Shown: positions 50,074-58,448 of the stretch, in pieces
Layout: each line of letters starts with the position of its first letter
Position numbering within the stretch: the stretch's first letter is position 1
Notes under the pieces: generated by a model
Databases searched by the model: none
The model's input: only the letters and a program-made list of their open reading frames with translations
What the model was told of the DNA's origin: nothing
Program-made: the position numbers and the translations under genes
Assembly: GCA_947253945.1 (NCBI GenBank)
Contig: CAMYAY010000001.1
Span: 1 to 64,000 of the forward strand
From: an uncultured Candidatus Saccharibacteria bacterium
Lineage (GTDB): Bacteria; Patescibacteriota; Saccharimonadia; Saccharimonadales; Saccharimonadaceae
Direction of reading: 5' to 3'
Length of the DNA: 64,000 nt

Positions 50074-50432
50074 AAATTGTTTTACTGGATGACGACGAGT
50101 GGTTTGCAGCTAGTTTGGCGAATAGCTTAAGACACTTTGATGCTGAGGTTACTATAGAGAACGACCCACGGGCGGTGTTCGACTTAGTCGACAACGATTC
50201 GCCGGATGTGCTGGTGTGTGATTGGCACTTAGGGGCGGATAATGTGATGACACTATTAAATGAAATGGCGAGCTACAATGATACCTTGGCGTTGCCTAAG
50301 ATAATACTGTCTGCTAGCGGCAGAGCGATTAAGCTAGATGATGTCGCGGCTTTTGGTGTTAAATTTGTATTCGATAAATCTACTTATAATTTAACTGACT
50401 TAAAACAAGCAATTTGGGGATTGCCGGCATGA
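50070..50432 (+). CDS. Response regulator receiver partnered with a pseudo-kinase
   Basis: The 120-residue single-domain receiver has DDD at 7-9, phospho-acceptor Asp51 in VLVCDWHLG, a Ser switch in IILSASGRA and the Lys in FVFDKSTY. The active site looks complete. It overlaps the pseudo-kinase gene (ATGA) and the recO start (ATGA), so all three are translationally coupled. No output domain is present, so it would act by protein binding. Confidence 0.85.
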   Translation: MKIVLLDDDEWFAASLANSLRHFDAEVTIENDPRAVFDLVDNDSPDVLVCDWHLGADNVMTLLNEMASYNDTLALPKIILSASGRAIKLDDVAAFGVKFVFDKSTYNLTDLKQAIWGLPA

Positions 50433-51121
50433 GCGATACACTGAAAGTTACTGGTATTATTTTGCGCCGGACTAACTATAAGGAGGCAGACCGAATTTTA
50501 AGCGTGCTGACTCGTGAACATGGTCAATTGGCGGTGATTGCGCGTGGTGTGCGTCGGGAGCAATCACGCCTAGCTGGTGGTATCGAGCTGTTTGCTACGT
50601 GTGAGCTTAGCCTAGCAAAGAGCGCGATGAATTTGCAGGGTATGTGGACTTTGACAGGTGCGCACCTAGGGCATTTTTATGATTATATTATGACCGATTA
50701 CGACCGGTTGCAGTTTGGCTATGATGCCATTAAACGAGTATCTAAATTAGCCGACGCGATTGATTCGCCGGAGCTATATGACGTTTTGTTGGGCGTAATT
50801 GAGTTATTAGATCAGTCTACGGTTGATTTGCGTATTGTGAAGACATGGTTTTATTTGAAGTTAGCACGTTTATCTGGAATGGAATTAAACTTACTGACGG
50901 ATGGTAACGGGATGCAGCTGGTGGAAGGCGCAAGCTATGATTACAATAAGGCGGATGGTGTGTTTGTATTCAACCCACAAGGGCAATATAATACTGAGGT
51001 ATTAAAGTTATTGCGGGTGCTTTTAGCGAATGACGCTACTGTGGCGGCTCGTTTATCCGGCATAGATGATGCTGTATTATCTAATGCAGTTTACTTGGCG
51101 GCTACTGCTGCGCAGGTGTAG
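50429..51121 (+). CDS. recO: DNA repair protein RecO
   Basis: RecO helps load RecA onto SSB-coated DNA. The 230-residue protein has the N-terminal OB fold (VTGIILRRTNYKEADRILSV, LTREHGQLAVIARGVRR) and a helical C-terminal domain. The zinc cysteines seen in some RecO proteins are absent (only one Cys in the OB fold). ATG 50429 overlaps the previous stop and is preferred to TTG 50414. The unusual feature is its coupling to a signalling pair. Confidence 0.88.
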   Translation: MSDTLKVTGIILRRTNYKEADRILSVLTREHGQLAVIARGVRREQSRLAGGIELFATCELSLAKSAMNLQGMWTLTGAHLGHFYDYIMTDYDRLQFGYDAIKRVSKLADAIDSPELYDVLLGVIELLDQSTVDLRIVKTWFYLKLARLSGMELNLLTDGNGMQLVEGASYDYNKADGVFVFNPQGQYNTEVLKLLRVLLANDATVAARLSGIDDAVLSNAVYLAATAAQV

Positions 51122-51124
51122 TGC

Positions 51125-51130
51125 TATAAT
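51125..51130 (+). promoter_or_regulatory. -10 box of glyS (leaderless)
   Basis: TATAAT, then AGTAAT (6 bases), then the ATG at 51137. Confidence 0.7.
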
Positions 51131-51136
51131 AGTAAT

Positions 51137-52483
51137 ATGGAAGATATTATATCGCTATGTAAGCGTCGAGGGTTTATTTATCAGGGGTCAGATGTTTATG
51201 GTGGCCTCGCTGGCACTTGGGACTGGGGCCCACTTGGTGTCGAGTTGAAGCGTCGTGTGAAGGATTTATGGTGGCAGTTTTTTGTTGACCACCATCGCGA
51301 GATTTATGGCGTAGATGCCGCTATTATTATGAATCCTAAAGTATGGCAGGCGTCGGGTCATGTTGCAACTTTTTCTGACCCATTGGTAGAAGATTTGGTT
51401 AATCACCGTCGTTATCGCGCTGACCATTTATTAAAAGATGCTGGGATTTCAGCTGAAGGCTTAAGCAATGATGAAATCACTAAGCTGATTCGTGAGCATA
51501 ATGTAAAATCGCCGGACGGCAATGAATTATCTGAAGTGCGTAGCTTTAATATGATGTTTAAGACGACAGTGGGCCCGATTGATACAGCTGATGCAGTGGC
51601 TTATTTGCGGCCAGAGACTGCACAGGGTATTTTTACAAACTACCGCAATGTGGTAGACACGGTTTACCCTGATTTGCCATTTGGTTTGGCTCAACAAGGT
51701 AAGGCGTTCCGCAATGAGATCAGCCCACGTGATTTCATTTTTCGCTCGCGCGAGTTTGAGCAGATGGAAATCGAATATTTTGTGAAACCGGATGAGTGGG
51801 AGAAATATTTTGAGTCCCTATTGAAGTTAGTACATGAATTTTTGGAGCAAGTGATCGGTTTGCCGGCAGATAAGATTCATGAATATGAGGTTCCAGAAAA
51901 CGATCGAGCGCACTATAGCCGTCGTACGGTTGATGTGGAGTTTGATTACCCAATTGGCCGTGAAGAGCTAATGGGGATTGCTTATCGTACTGATTTTGAT
52001 TTGAAGAATATCGAGCGCGTAGCGAAGAAGTCAATGGAGTATCGCCCGAAGGATGGTAGTGATCCATTTGTGCCGCACGTCATTGAACCTTCGTTTGGTG
52101 TTGAGCGCCTAGTCATGGCAATATTGAGCGCGTTTTATCAGCAAGATGAAGTTGGTGGTAGTAAGCGTAATGTGCTACGTTTGCCAAAGTTATTAGCGCC
52201 AGTATTAGTAACGGTATCGCCACTGTTGAAGAACAAGCCAGAATTAGTGGCTAAGGCTAAAGCGGTGTGTGATGCACTTAATGACGCCTTCCCAGGCCGC
52301 GTAAACTGGGATGATAGCGGTAATATTGGTAAGCGATACCGCAAGGCTGATGAGATTGGCGTGCCGAGCTGTGTGGTAGTTGACTTTGATAGCTTGGATG
52401 ACGATAGCGTAACAGTACGAAATCGCGATACCACTGAACAGGAACGGGTTAAAATCGCGGAGTTAGTTAATCATTTTAAATGA
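51137..52483 (+). CDS. glyS: Glycyl-tRNA synthetase, dimeric type
   Basis: This class II synthetase of the alpha-2 (eukaryote/archaea/Gram-positive) type charges tRNA-Gly, including the unusual tRNA-Gly at 27974. The 448-residue protein has the N-terminal CKRRGFIYQGSDVYGGLAG and the motif YLRPETAQGIF. Motif 2 follows as FRNEISPRDFIFRSREFEQM, and motif 3 as PHVIEPSFGVERL. The C-terminal anticodon-binding domain ends in RKADEIGVPSCVVVDFDSL. An AT-rich inverted repeat (TTAATCATTT/AAATGATTAA) spans its stop. Confidence 0.96.
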   Translation: MEDIISLCKRRGFIYQGSDVYGGLAGTWDWGPLGVELKRRVKDLWWQFFVDHHREIYGVDAAIIMNPKVWQASGHVATFSDPLVEDLVNHRRYRADHLLKDAGISAEGLSNDEITKLIREHNVKSPDGNELSEVRSFNMMFKTTVGPIDTADAVAYLRPETAQGIFTNYRNVVDTVYPDLPFGLAQQGKAFRNEISPRDFIFRSREFEQMEIEYFVKPDEWEKYFESLLKLVHEFLEQVIGLPADKIHEYEVPENDRAHYSRRTVDVEFDYPIGREELMGIAYRTDFDLKNIERVAKKSMEYRPKDGSDPFVPHVIEPSFGVERLVMAILSAFYQQDEVGGSKRNVLRLPKLLAPVLVTVSPLLKNKPELVAKAKAVCDALNDAFPGRVNWDDSGNIGKRYRKADEIGVPSCVVVDFDSLDDDSVTVRNRDTTEQERVKIAELVNHFK

Positions 52484-52992
52484 TTAACCTATAATTAATT
52501 AGCCGTAGGGCTATTTATACTGGTGGCATATAGCAAGGTAGATAAAGTAGCAATATATTGCAATGTATTTGACTAAAATAGTAAAGTGTGGTAACGTATA
52601 GATGTCTCAATTCCTATTCTAGGTGTGAGATGTAAAAGTGAAAACAATTTAGCCTGCAATGGCGCAGGCTAATCTACTTAGTAGCAAGCACTCTCCAAAC
52701 TGTAGGCATGTGCTATTATACCCGATTGGCTGAGTCTCCTCCACGTCACTCCAAGGATTGATTCGCTAATTGCGCTACTATGATTATTTTTGCGTGAGTC
52801 GTTCACGATTCGTCCTCACAGCAAAAATATTTTAAGGTATATTCCCCTCTCTAATGGAGCTCTAGAGAGGGCTTTTCTTTTTTAGGATATTTTTAATGCG
52901 AAAGGTGCCGATTTGCTATTGTATTATTAGGCAATGTAGAGTAAAATAATATTTAAGCCGTCATTAATAATTAAAAGGACGAAGAGGAAGAG
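52484..52992. other. Noncoding island between glyS and rpsP
   Basis: 509 bases hold no credible gene but several helices. There is a weak hairpin TAGCC-GTAG-GGCTA (52500-52513) after glyS. TCTCA/TGAGA with inner CCTA/TAGG lies near 52604-52629. A 9-bp stem TTAGCCTGC/GCAGGCTAA is at 52649-52672. AGTAGC (52680-52685) pairs with GCTACT (52774-52779), closing a 100-base block. A 13-bp imperfect stem ATTTTTGCGTGAG/CTCAC-A-GCAAAAAT is at 52786-52828, and a strong terminator ends it at 52845-52884. One or two small RNAs are likely; the strand is not certain. Confidence 0.55.
52845..52884 (+). terminator. Strong terminator upstream of rpsP
   Basis: The 9-bp hairpin CCCTCTCTA-ATGGAGCTC-TAGAGAGGG is followed by CTTTTCTTTTTT. 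It must end a plus-strand transcript that arises in the noncoding island or reads through from glyS. Confidence 0.88.
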
Positions 52993-53334
52993 ATGTTAAC
53001 GATTCGTTTACAACGATTAGGTAAGGCGCATTATGCGACTTATCGTATTGTAGTACAAGATTCACACAGCCATCCAACTAGCGGTAAGGTTGTGAGCTAT
53101 TTAGGCTCTTACAACCCGCACACTAAGGCTGTTGAATTAAATAAAGATGATGCTAATAAGTTTCTATCAAATGGCGCACAGCCAACTACTCGTGTTGCTA
53201 CGCTATTTGAGAAGGAAGGCGTTGCATTGCCGAGCTGGGTAAAGAAGTTTAGTGCTGTACAGAAGGGCGCTATTCGTAATCCAGAAAAGCTACGTAAGAA
53301 TCAGCCAAAAGAAGCTGAAGCTACTGAAGCTTAG
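52993..53334 (+). CDS. rpsP: Ribosomal protein bS16
   Basis: This is a 30S assembly protein. The 113-residue protein begins LTIRLQRLGKAHYATYRIVV and has the YLGSYNPHTK motif. A C-terminal extension rich in Lys and Glu (EKLRKNQPKEAEATEA) goes beyond the usual 80-90 residues. A purine-rich Shine-Dalgarno (GAGGAAGAG) precedes the ATG. It heads the rpsP-khpA-trmD neighbourhood common in bacteria. Confidence 0.95.
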   Translation: MLTIRLQRLGKAHYATYRIVVQDSHSHPTSGKVVSYLGSYNPHTKAVELNKDDANKFLSNGAQPTTRVATLFEKEGVALPSWVKKFSAVQKGAIRNPEKLRKNQPKEAEATEA

Positions 53335-53343
53335 TGAAAATCT

Positions 53344-53388
53344 GCCACTCACCGAGTAAATAACTCGATGGGTGGCTAAATTTGTTTT
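53344..53388 (+). terminator. Terminator between rpsP and khpA
   Basis: GCCACTCACCGAG pairs with CTCGATGGGTGGC (12 of 13 positions), followed by TAAATTTGTTTT. khpA then has its own TATAAT at 53391-53396. Confidence 0.75.
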
Positions 53389-53420
53389 AATATAATGTTA
53401 ACCAATGAAAGGGGGCGGGC

Positions 53421-53783
53421 ATGATAGAGAAAGACTTTATCAAATACATTGCCGAGCAAATTGTCGACAAGCCAAATAGTGTAAAAGTAGAGCATACTAC
53501 TGACGAGAATGGTGTTCTGCTGAAACTGTGGGTTGATAAGGGCGATCTGGGCCGCATCATTGGTTCGCATGGTGATACCGCTGCTGCGTTACGTAATTTG
53601 CTACGTGCGTTGGGTACTAAGAATAATGAACATTATTATTTAAAAATTGTTGATACTGACAAAGAGCCAGCTCAGACAAACGATGCTGTGGAAAACACTT
53701 CCTCTGAAAATGTGGAAAACACTGATGACCGCCTAAAAAATCTCAAAAAGGGTATTGCGGAAATCAACGATCTTGATATATAA
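53421..53783 (+). CDS. khpA: KH-domain RNA-binding protein KhpA
   Basis: This is a small KH protein related to KhpA/YlqC, an RNA chaperone linked to cell-wall growth control in Gram-positives. The 120-residue protein has the KH motif DLGRIIGSHGDTAAALRNLL (about 42-61). An acidic, Asn/Glu-rich tail of about 40 residues follows, which is longer than usual. A GGGGGCGG stretch provides the ribosome site. Its position between rpsP and trmD is the conserved one. Confidence 0.9.
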   Translation: MIEKDFIKYIAEQIVDKPNSVKVEHTTDENGVLLKLWVDKGDLGRIIGSHGDTAAALRNLLRALGTKNNEHYYLKIVDTDKEPAQTNDAVENTSSENVENTDDRLKNLKKGIAEINDLDI

Positions 53784-53845
53784 TTATATCAGTTCGAAGT
53801 TGTGCGCGAACTAAATAAAATAAATGCGAGATTTATTTGTGCCTG

Positions 53846-53876
53846 AAAGACGTCCTTGATAGAGGGGCGTCTTTTT
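53846..53876 (+). terminator. Terminator of khpA
   Basis: The hairpin AAAGACGTCC-TTGATAGA-GGGGCGTCTTT is followed by a T-run. Confidence 0.85.
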
Positions 53877-53886
53877 GGTTGTATGC

Positions 53887-53892
53887 TATAAT
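53887..53892 (+). promoter_or_regulatory. -10 box of trmD (leaderless GTG)
   Basis: TATAAT, then TTTAGTA (7 bases), then the GTG at 53900. Confidence 0.7.
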
Positions 53893-53899
53893 TTTAGTA

Positions 53900-54550
53900 G
53901 TGAAAAGATTTTTAGTTATTACGTTATTCCCCGAAATTGTTGAGCCAGTATTGAATTCATCAATGATGTGGAAAGCGCAGAAAGATGGCAAAGCGGAGTT
54001 CCAACTGCTTAATTTGCGTGATTTTGGTTTGGGGCCGCGCCATCAAGTGGATGACAAGCCATTTGGTGGTGGTGCGGGTATGCTACTAATGATTGAGCCG
54101 TTAAGTAAGGCGATAACGCGCGCCAAAGAGATGTTGCCTGGCTCTAAAGTATTATTAATGTCGCCAACCCCAAATATTTGGTGCCAAAAGAAGGCACAAG
54201 AGTTTGCTGAGAGCAATGATAACTATATAATTATTTGTGGTCGTTACGAGGGCTTTGATGCGCGCGTAGAGGCGTTGATTGATGAAAAGATATCGATTGG
54301 CCGCTATGTCTTGACGGGCGGCGAATTGCCGGCATTGTCGATTATTGATTCGGTAGTACGTTTATTGCCGGGTGTATTAGGCGGTGGCGCTGAGGCTACG
54401 GCGTTAGAGAGCTATTCTGACGAAGCAGAATTTGAATATCCTCAATATACTCGCCCAGAAGTATTTGAGGGGCAAGCAGTGCCAAAAGTGTTATTATCGG
54501 GCGACCACGCTAAAGTATTAGCTTGGCGTCGCGAACACGAAGTAAAATAG
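53900..54550 (+). CDS. trmD: tRNA (guanine-N1)-methyltransferase
   Basis: TrmD makes m1G37 in tRNAs, such as the Leu species here, and prevents frameshifting. The 216-residue SPOUT protein begins VKRFLVITLFPEIV. It has FGGGAGMLLMIEP, the ICGRYEGFDARVEALID motif and the knot segment YVLTGGELPALSIIDSVVRL with the catalytic Asp region. The usual start lies at GTG 53900, just after a -10 box; a frame beginning at 53837 would start inside the khpA terminator. rplS, its usual follower, is absent. Confidence 0.94.
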   Translation: MKRFLVITLFPEIVEPVLNSSMMWKAQKDGKAEFQLLNLRDFGLGPRHQVDDKPFGGGAGMLLMIEPLSKAITRAKEMLPGSKVLLMSPTPNIWCQKKAQEFAESNDNYIIICGRYEGFDARVEALIDEKISIGRYVLTGGELPALSIIDSVVRLLPGVLGGGAEATALESYSDEAEFEYPQYTRPEVFEGQAVPKVLLSGDHAKVLAWRREHEVK

Positions 54551-54567
54551 GTAATTTAATTAAATAA

Positions 54568-54599
54568 AAAATAGGGCACCATATGAGTGCTCTATTTTT
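54568..54599. terminator. Bidirectional terminator after trmD
   Basis: AAAATAGGGCAC pairs with GTGCTCTATTTT across the loop CATATGA, with T-runs on both strands. Confidence 0.85.
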
Positions 54600-54718
54600 A
54601 ATACAAAGAAGAGCCGGCAAGAGGTAGTGGCCGGCTCAAAAGAGGTGTGTGGTGGAGACAAAAGCAAAAATTCGCTCTAGAACTATTTGTTTCAAGTTTT
54701 TGTTTGAACTTTTGCTTG
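54600..54718 (-). ncRNA. Candidate structured RNA on the minus strand
   Basis: A minus-strand promoter (TTGCAA 54752-54747, 17-base spacer, TAATAT 54729-54724) precedes a region without an open frame. The predicted RNA begins with a 12-bp helix: AAGCAAAAGTTC (54717-54706) pairs with GAATTTTTGCTT (54673-54662). An inner hairpin TTCAA/TTGAA sits within it. A GC-rich hairpin GAGCCGGC/GCCGGCTC (54637-54611) followed by TTCTTTG would end it. No known RNA family recognised. Expression is not shown. Confidence 0.45.
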
Positions 54719-54780
54719 TTATTATATTAACACATGCACTATACGGTTGCAATAGTATTTTGCACTTTTTACAACATTTT

Positions 54781-56871
54781 TTAATGGATTACGATTAACA
54801 GATAGATGGCTGAAAATAGGATAAATAACGTAATCGGTGCAATTGCGGCAATTGCGTCACGTTTACCAAGTCTAATAGTACGTAGAGTGGCAGAATTAAC
54901 TACGACAGCAATAGACGATAGTGCCATAATCAGGCTGGCTAACTCAGGATGCATTTGTACGCCAAACATCGCCAGCGCGCCGGCTGCAATTGGCATACTA
55001 ATTAGGTTGTAAAAGATAGCAAAAAAGATGTTTTGGTAAGCTTTGTTGTTTGTGGCTTTAGCTAGGTTGATGATGTGGCAGATATCAATCGGATCGCCAG
55101 AGGCAAGCACGATTTCGCCCGCTTCAATTGCAATATCGGCACCAGTACCGATGGCAAGTCCGACATCAGCGGCGGCGATCGCAGGTGCATCATTGACACC
55201 ATCGCCTAGCATGGCGACTCGCTTTCCTTCGCGCTGCAGCTTAGCAACGGTATTAACCTTACCTTCTGGTGTGACATGAGAGATTACTTTCTTGATGCCA
55301 AGTCGACTGGCTATGGCTTTGGCGGTCTCCGAATTGTCGCCTGACAACAAATAGGTATCGATGCCCATTTTATGGAGAGTGCGAATGGTATGTGCTGCTG
55401 TTGGTTTTGGCCGATCAGAAATAGCAAAATAGGCTATTAGCTCAGTGGTGGTTGATAGGTAACAGACATGCTTGCCTGATTTATGTAGTTTAGTTGTGTC
55501 AGGTACCTCACCCTTTAAGTGTTTGAGGGCTAAGTTGGCGTTGCCAATGAAATATTTCTTGCCGTCAATTTTACCACTAATACCTTGGCCAGCAATATCC
55601 TTAACGCCCGAGATGGATAGTAGCTTAATTCTGCCATGAGTTGCGCGGTCAACGATGGCTTGGCCTAGGGCATAGCTACTGTCTCTTTCAAGGCTGGCGG
55701 CGATTTGGAGAGCCTCGCGATTGGTACCTTGAATGGCTACGATATCAGTTACGGCCGGCTTCCCTTCGGTTAATGTGCCAGTTTTATCGAAAATGATGGT
55801 ATCAACTTTAGCTAATTTTTGTAGAGACAGAGCGTTTCTAACAAAGATATTAAGTTTAGCCGCGCGGTCGATGCCGATAGTCAAGGCTGTGGGCACGGCA
55901 AGCCCAAAAGCGCATGGGCAGGCAATCATCAAGACTGAGATAAATGCGATGAGTGCTGCTGATAATGATGAATTAAAGATGTAGAACCAGATTGCGAAGG
56001 TAATCAGGGCGAAGGTAATAATAAATGGCACAAAAATAGTAGCGATGCGGTCGGAGATGTTGGTAGTATTTTTGTGGGTAGCGCGAGCACTCTGCATGAC
56101 ATTAACGATACGCGATAATACACTGTCGCTCTCACTAGCACTGGCGATGATTTCAACTTGCCCATGCCCATTAATGGTTCCACCAACGACCGAGTCGCCT
56201 AATTTTTTATCAATGGCAATACTTTCACCGGTAATCATTGATTCATCTACACTGGTGGTGCCACGTGCGATAACACCGTCGGCCGGAATAGTCTCATTTG
56301 GTAATACCAAAATACGATCGCCAGGTTGAATGCGACGTGCTGGGATGTCGGAATGATTGCCACTGTTGATTAAATGGGCGCGACGCGGGCGAAGCCGTAA
56401 TAATTTACGAACACTTTGGCTAGTATAGTGTGTGGCGCGAGCCTCGACGTATTTGCCGAGCGTAACAAAAAGAAAGAGGAATACTACGGTTTCAAAATAG
56501 AGGTGAGGGGTGGTAAACGAGTAATCCATTAGAATACTGCGTTGCGCTACAATGTAAGCGAGATACGATACCCAAGAATAGACATATGCAGTGGCAGTGC
56601 CAATAAAGATAATGCTATCCATATTAAATAGGCGATTTTTTAGTCCACGAATCATATTGTGGAAGAAGCTTGAGCCAAGGTAAACAATGGCGATAGTGGC
56701 GATTACAAATGACACTGGGGCGGTATACGGTTTAAACTCTCGGGAAAACGGTATGTTGTTCCCAAATAAATCAACCATTAAGAAATAGACGAATGGTATC
56801 GTTAATATAGCGGCTAATATTAGCCGGTCGCGCCAGAGCTTGACGCTACTGATTCTAACGTTATTAGACAT
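54781..56871 (-). CDS. copA: Copper-type P1B ATPase without metal-binding domain
   Basis: This is a heavy-metal efflux pump, probably for Cu(I) or Ag(I). In about 696 residues I see eight membrane segments, the CPC motif in ACPCAFGLAVPTAL, and actuator TGES. The phosphorylation site is FDKTGTLTEGKPAV and the hinge is MLGDGVNDAPAIAAADVGLA. The last helix (MALSSIAVVVNSATLRTI) fits Cu(I) pumps. The N-terminus lacks any CxxC metal-binding domain. In the nucleotide domain the usual SEHPL is SSYALGQAIV, so the ATP-contacting His-Pro is absent. The start at 56871 has GAGGGGG upstream. The function call rests on CPC and the last helix. Confidence 0.85.
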   Translation of the reverse strand: MSNNVRISSVKLWRDRLILAAILTIPFVYFLMVDLFGNNIPFSREFKPYTAPVSFVIATIAIVYLGSSFFHNMIRGLKNRLFNMDSIIFIGTATAYVYSWVSYLAYIVAQRSILMDYSFTTPHLYFETVVFLFLFVTLGKYVEARATHYTSQSVRKLLRLRPRRAHLINSGNHSDIPARRIQPGDRILVLPNETIPADGVIARGTTSVDESMITGESIAIDKKLGDSVVGGTINGHGQVEIIASASESDSVLSRIVNVMQSARATHKNTTNISDRIATIFVPFIITFALITFAIWFYIFNSSLSAALIAFISVLMIACPCAFGLAVPTALTIGIDRAAKLNIFVRNALSLQKLAKVDTIIFDKTGTLTEGKPAVTDIVAIQGTNREALQIAASLERDSSYALGQAIVDRATHGRIKLLSISGVKDIAGQGISGKIDGKKYFIGNANLALKHLKGEVPDTTKLHKSGKHVCYLSTTTELIAYFAISDRPKPTAAHTIRTLHKMGIDTYLLSGDNSETAKAIASRLGIKKVISHVTPEGKVNTVAKLQREGKRVAMLGDGVNDAPAIAAADVGLAIGTGADIAIEAGEIVLASGDPIDICHIINLAKATNNKAYQNIFFAIFYNLISMPIAAGALAMFGVQMHPELASLIMALSSIAVVVNSATLRTIRLGKRDAIAAIAPITLFILFSAIYLLIVIH

Positions 56872-56930
56872 AAACCCCCTCTTCAATAACTATATCTAAT
56901 TGTACTATATTATACTAAATAATGCTAATG

Positions 56931-57740
56931 TTAAAATGCTTTGATGCCGATACAGACGACAACGATAATGGCGGCGAGGATGACGCGATAATAGCCAAAA
57001 GCTTTGACGCCGCGCCTCGAAAGATAATTTAACAGAAACTTGATGGCAGCTATGCCAAAGACGAAGGCGGCGATATTGCCCAGCAATACTATTGGCCAAG
57101 CTTGAATCAGATAACTGTGATCGCCGACGATTAATTTTGCAACGAGGGCCAGCATGACTGGCAAAGAAGCCATAAATGAATATTCAGCAGCAGCTTTTGA
57201 GTTTAGCCCCATAAATTTGCCGGCGATGATGGTGGAGCCAGAGCGAGATACGCCCGGAATTAGTGCGCAGCATTGTGCTAGGCCAATAACGAGAGCGCGT
57301 AGTGGAGTTAGCCCATGTCCGTCAGCAACACTCGATTTATGCGGTAATTTATCGAGAATTATCATCAAGATACCTACCAACCCCATAGCAATTGCTACTA
57401 CAGTAGCAGAAGTAAAGAAGTCGGAATGTTCGATTAATTTATGGAGAATTAGCCCGACTAGGCAGACCGGGAAGGCGGTAATAATGAGGTTGCGAAATAG
57501 CTTGTAGTCGTGTTTAACGAATACTTGCCGAAAGAGGTCGGCAATGCGATGGCGGAAGAAGATAATTAGCGCTAGGACGGTGCCAAAATCAAGTGCCTGT
57601 ACTAAAAGATGGAGGTTGTTGTGGTCGCGGAAAATGTCACCTAGTACAATAAGATGCCCTGATGATGAGACTGGGATAAATTCAGTCAAGCCTTGGACGG
57701 CGCCGAGGATAAGTGTTTCGATGAATGTTAAAATGTCCAT
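56931..57740 (-). CDS. uppP: Undecaprenyl-diphosphatase
   Basis: This membrane enzyme recycles undecaprenyl diphosphate for peptidoglycan and other surface polymers. The 269-residue protein has the family motifs GLTEFIPVSSSGHLIVLGD near the N-terminus and PGVSRSGSTIIAGKFMGL (about 163-180), with about eight membrane segments. GGAG precedes the ATG, which overlaps the stop of the DUF308 gene by one base, so the two are co-expressed. Confidence 0.95.
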   Translation of the reverse strand: MDILTFIETLILGAVQGLTEFIPVSSSGHLIVLGDIFRDHNNLHLLVQALDFGTVLALIIFFRHRIADLFRQVFVKHDYKLFRNLIITAFPVCLVGLILHKLIEHSDFFTSATVVAIAMGLVGILMIILDKLPHKSSVADGHGLTPLRALVIGLAQCCALIPGVSRSGSTIIAGKFMGLNSKAAAEYSFMASLPVMLALVAKLIVGDHSYLIQAWPIVLLGNIAAFVFGIAAIKFLLNYLSRRGVKAFGYYRVILAAIIVVVCIGIKAF

Positions 57741-58381
57741 TATTTACTCCGGTGTGACTTTAGCGGTTTAACTTCAGCTTCAATTGCATTAGCTGCGCGC
57801 GGGTTGGCATTAGTAATAGGATTGATGATTTGGCGGGCGGCGCGGCGAATTTGGCACAGGTAGTAGGTCGATAAAACGCCATGCGCGAAGATATAGGCGC
57901 CGATTAACCAGAGCATGGTGTTAGCAGTTAACTGAGGCAGAAATAGTGCAGCAAAACCAAAGATTAATCCAGCAATACCAAGGATTAACATATTGACGCG
58001 ATGTTGTCCTGGGGCTGCGTAACTAGCAGCTACAAGGTCGAAGAATGATTGTAGGATAATAAATATAGCTAGCATAATGCCGATTGCAACGTGCATAATT
58101 GACGGGGCAATTATGATGTATATGCCGCCGACAATGCCGATAATTGACCAGAATGATGACAGCCACCATAGTGGGTAGAGTTTGATCTGATTGATACTAC
58201 GCGCTAAATTAACTACTGAAGCCGCTATGGTGCAAGTTGCTATTATATAAATAAAGATATTTAGGACGTAGCTTGGCCAAAGCAAAATCGCTCCGCCGAA
58301 TAGAATACTAATTATACTGCTGGCTAGCGCTAGCCACCAAATGCTATCGAGTGTGTTGCTAAGTTGTTTAAATGATATCAT
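57740..58381 (-). CDS. DUF308/HdeD-like membrane protein
   Basis: The 213-residue protein has six hydrophobic segments arranged as pairs, such as WWLALASSIISILFGGAILL, VLNIFIYIIATCTIAASVV, SFWSIIGIVGGIYIIIAPS, VAIGIMLAIFIILQSFFDL, LILGIAGLIFGFAALFLPQ and MLWLIGAYIFAHGVLSTYY. This is the HdeD/DUF308 pattern, whose role is unclear (acid resistance in E. coli). The C-terminal tail is polar and basic. AAGGA lies before the ATG. It is translationally coupled to uppP. Confidence 0.82.
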   Translation of the reverse strand: MISFKQLSNTLDSIWWLALASSIISILFGGAILLWPSYVLNIFIYIIATCTIAASVVNLARSINQIKLYPLWWLSSFWSIIGIVGGIYIIIAPSIMHVAIGIMLAIFIILQSFFDLVAASYAAPGQHRVNMLILGIAGLIFGFAALFLPQLTANTMLWLIGAYIFAHGVLSTYYLCQIRRAARQIINPITNANPRAANAIEAEVKPLKSHRSK

Positions 58382-58435
58382 AAAATTCCTTATATCTATT
58401 TTAGCGCTTAAGCCATAATAATACTATAGGTATGC

Positions 58436-58441
58436 TAAAAT
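58436..58441 (+). promoter_or_regulatory. -10 box of the ABC-F gene (leaderless)
   Basis: TAAAAT, then 7 bases, then the ATG at 58449. Confidence 0.65.
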
Positions 58442-58448
58442 ATGTTAT

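Noticed and set aside
52484..52992. tmRNA or RNase P RNA in the noncoding island
   Set aside because: No tRNA-like ends, tag reading frame, or conserved P4-type segments were found on either strand.
54640..54665. CTCCACCA on the minus strand as a tRNA or tmRNA 3' end
   Set aside because: No matching acceptor stem or T-arm precedes it.
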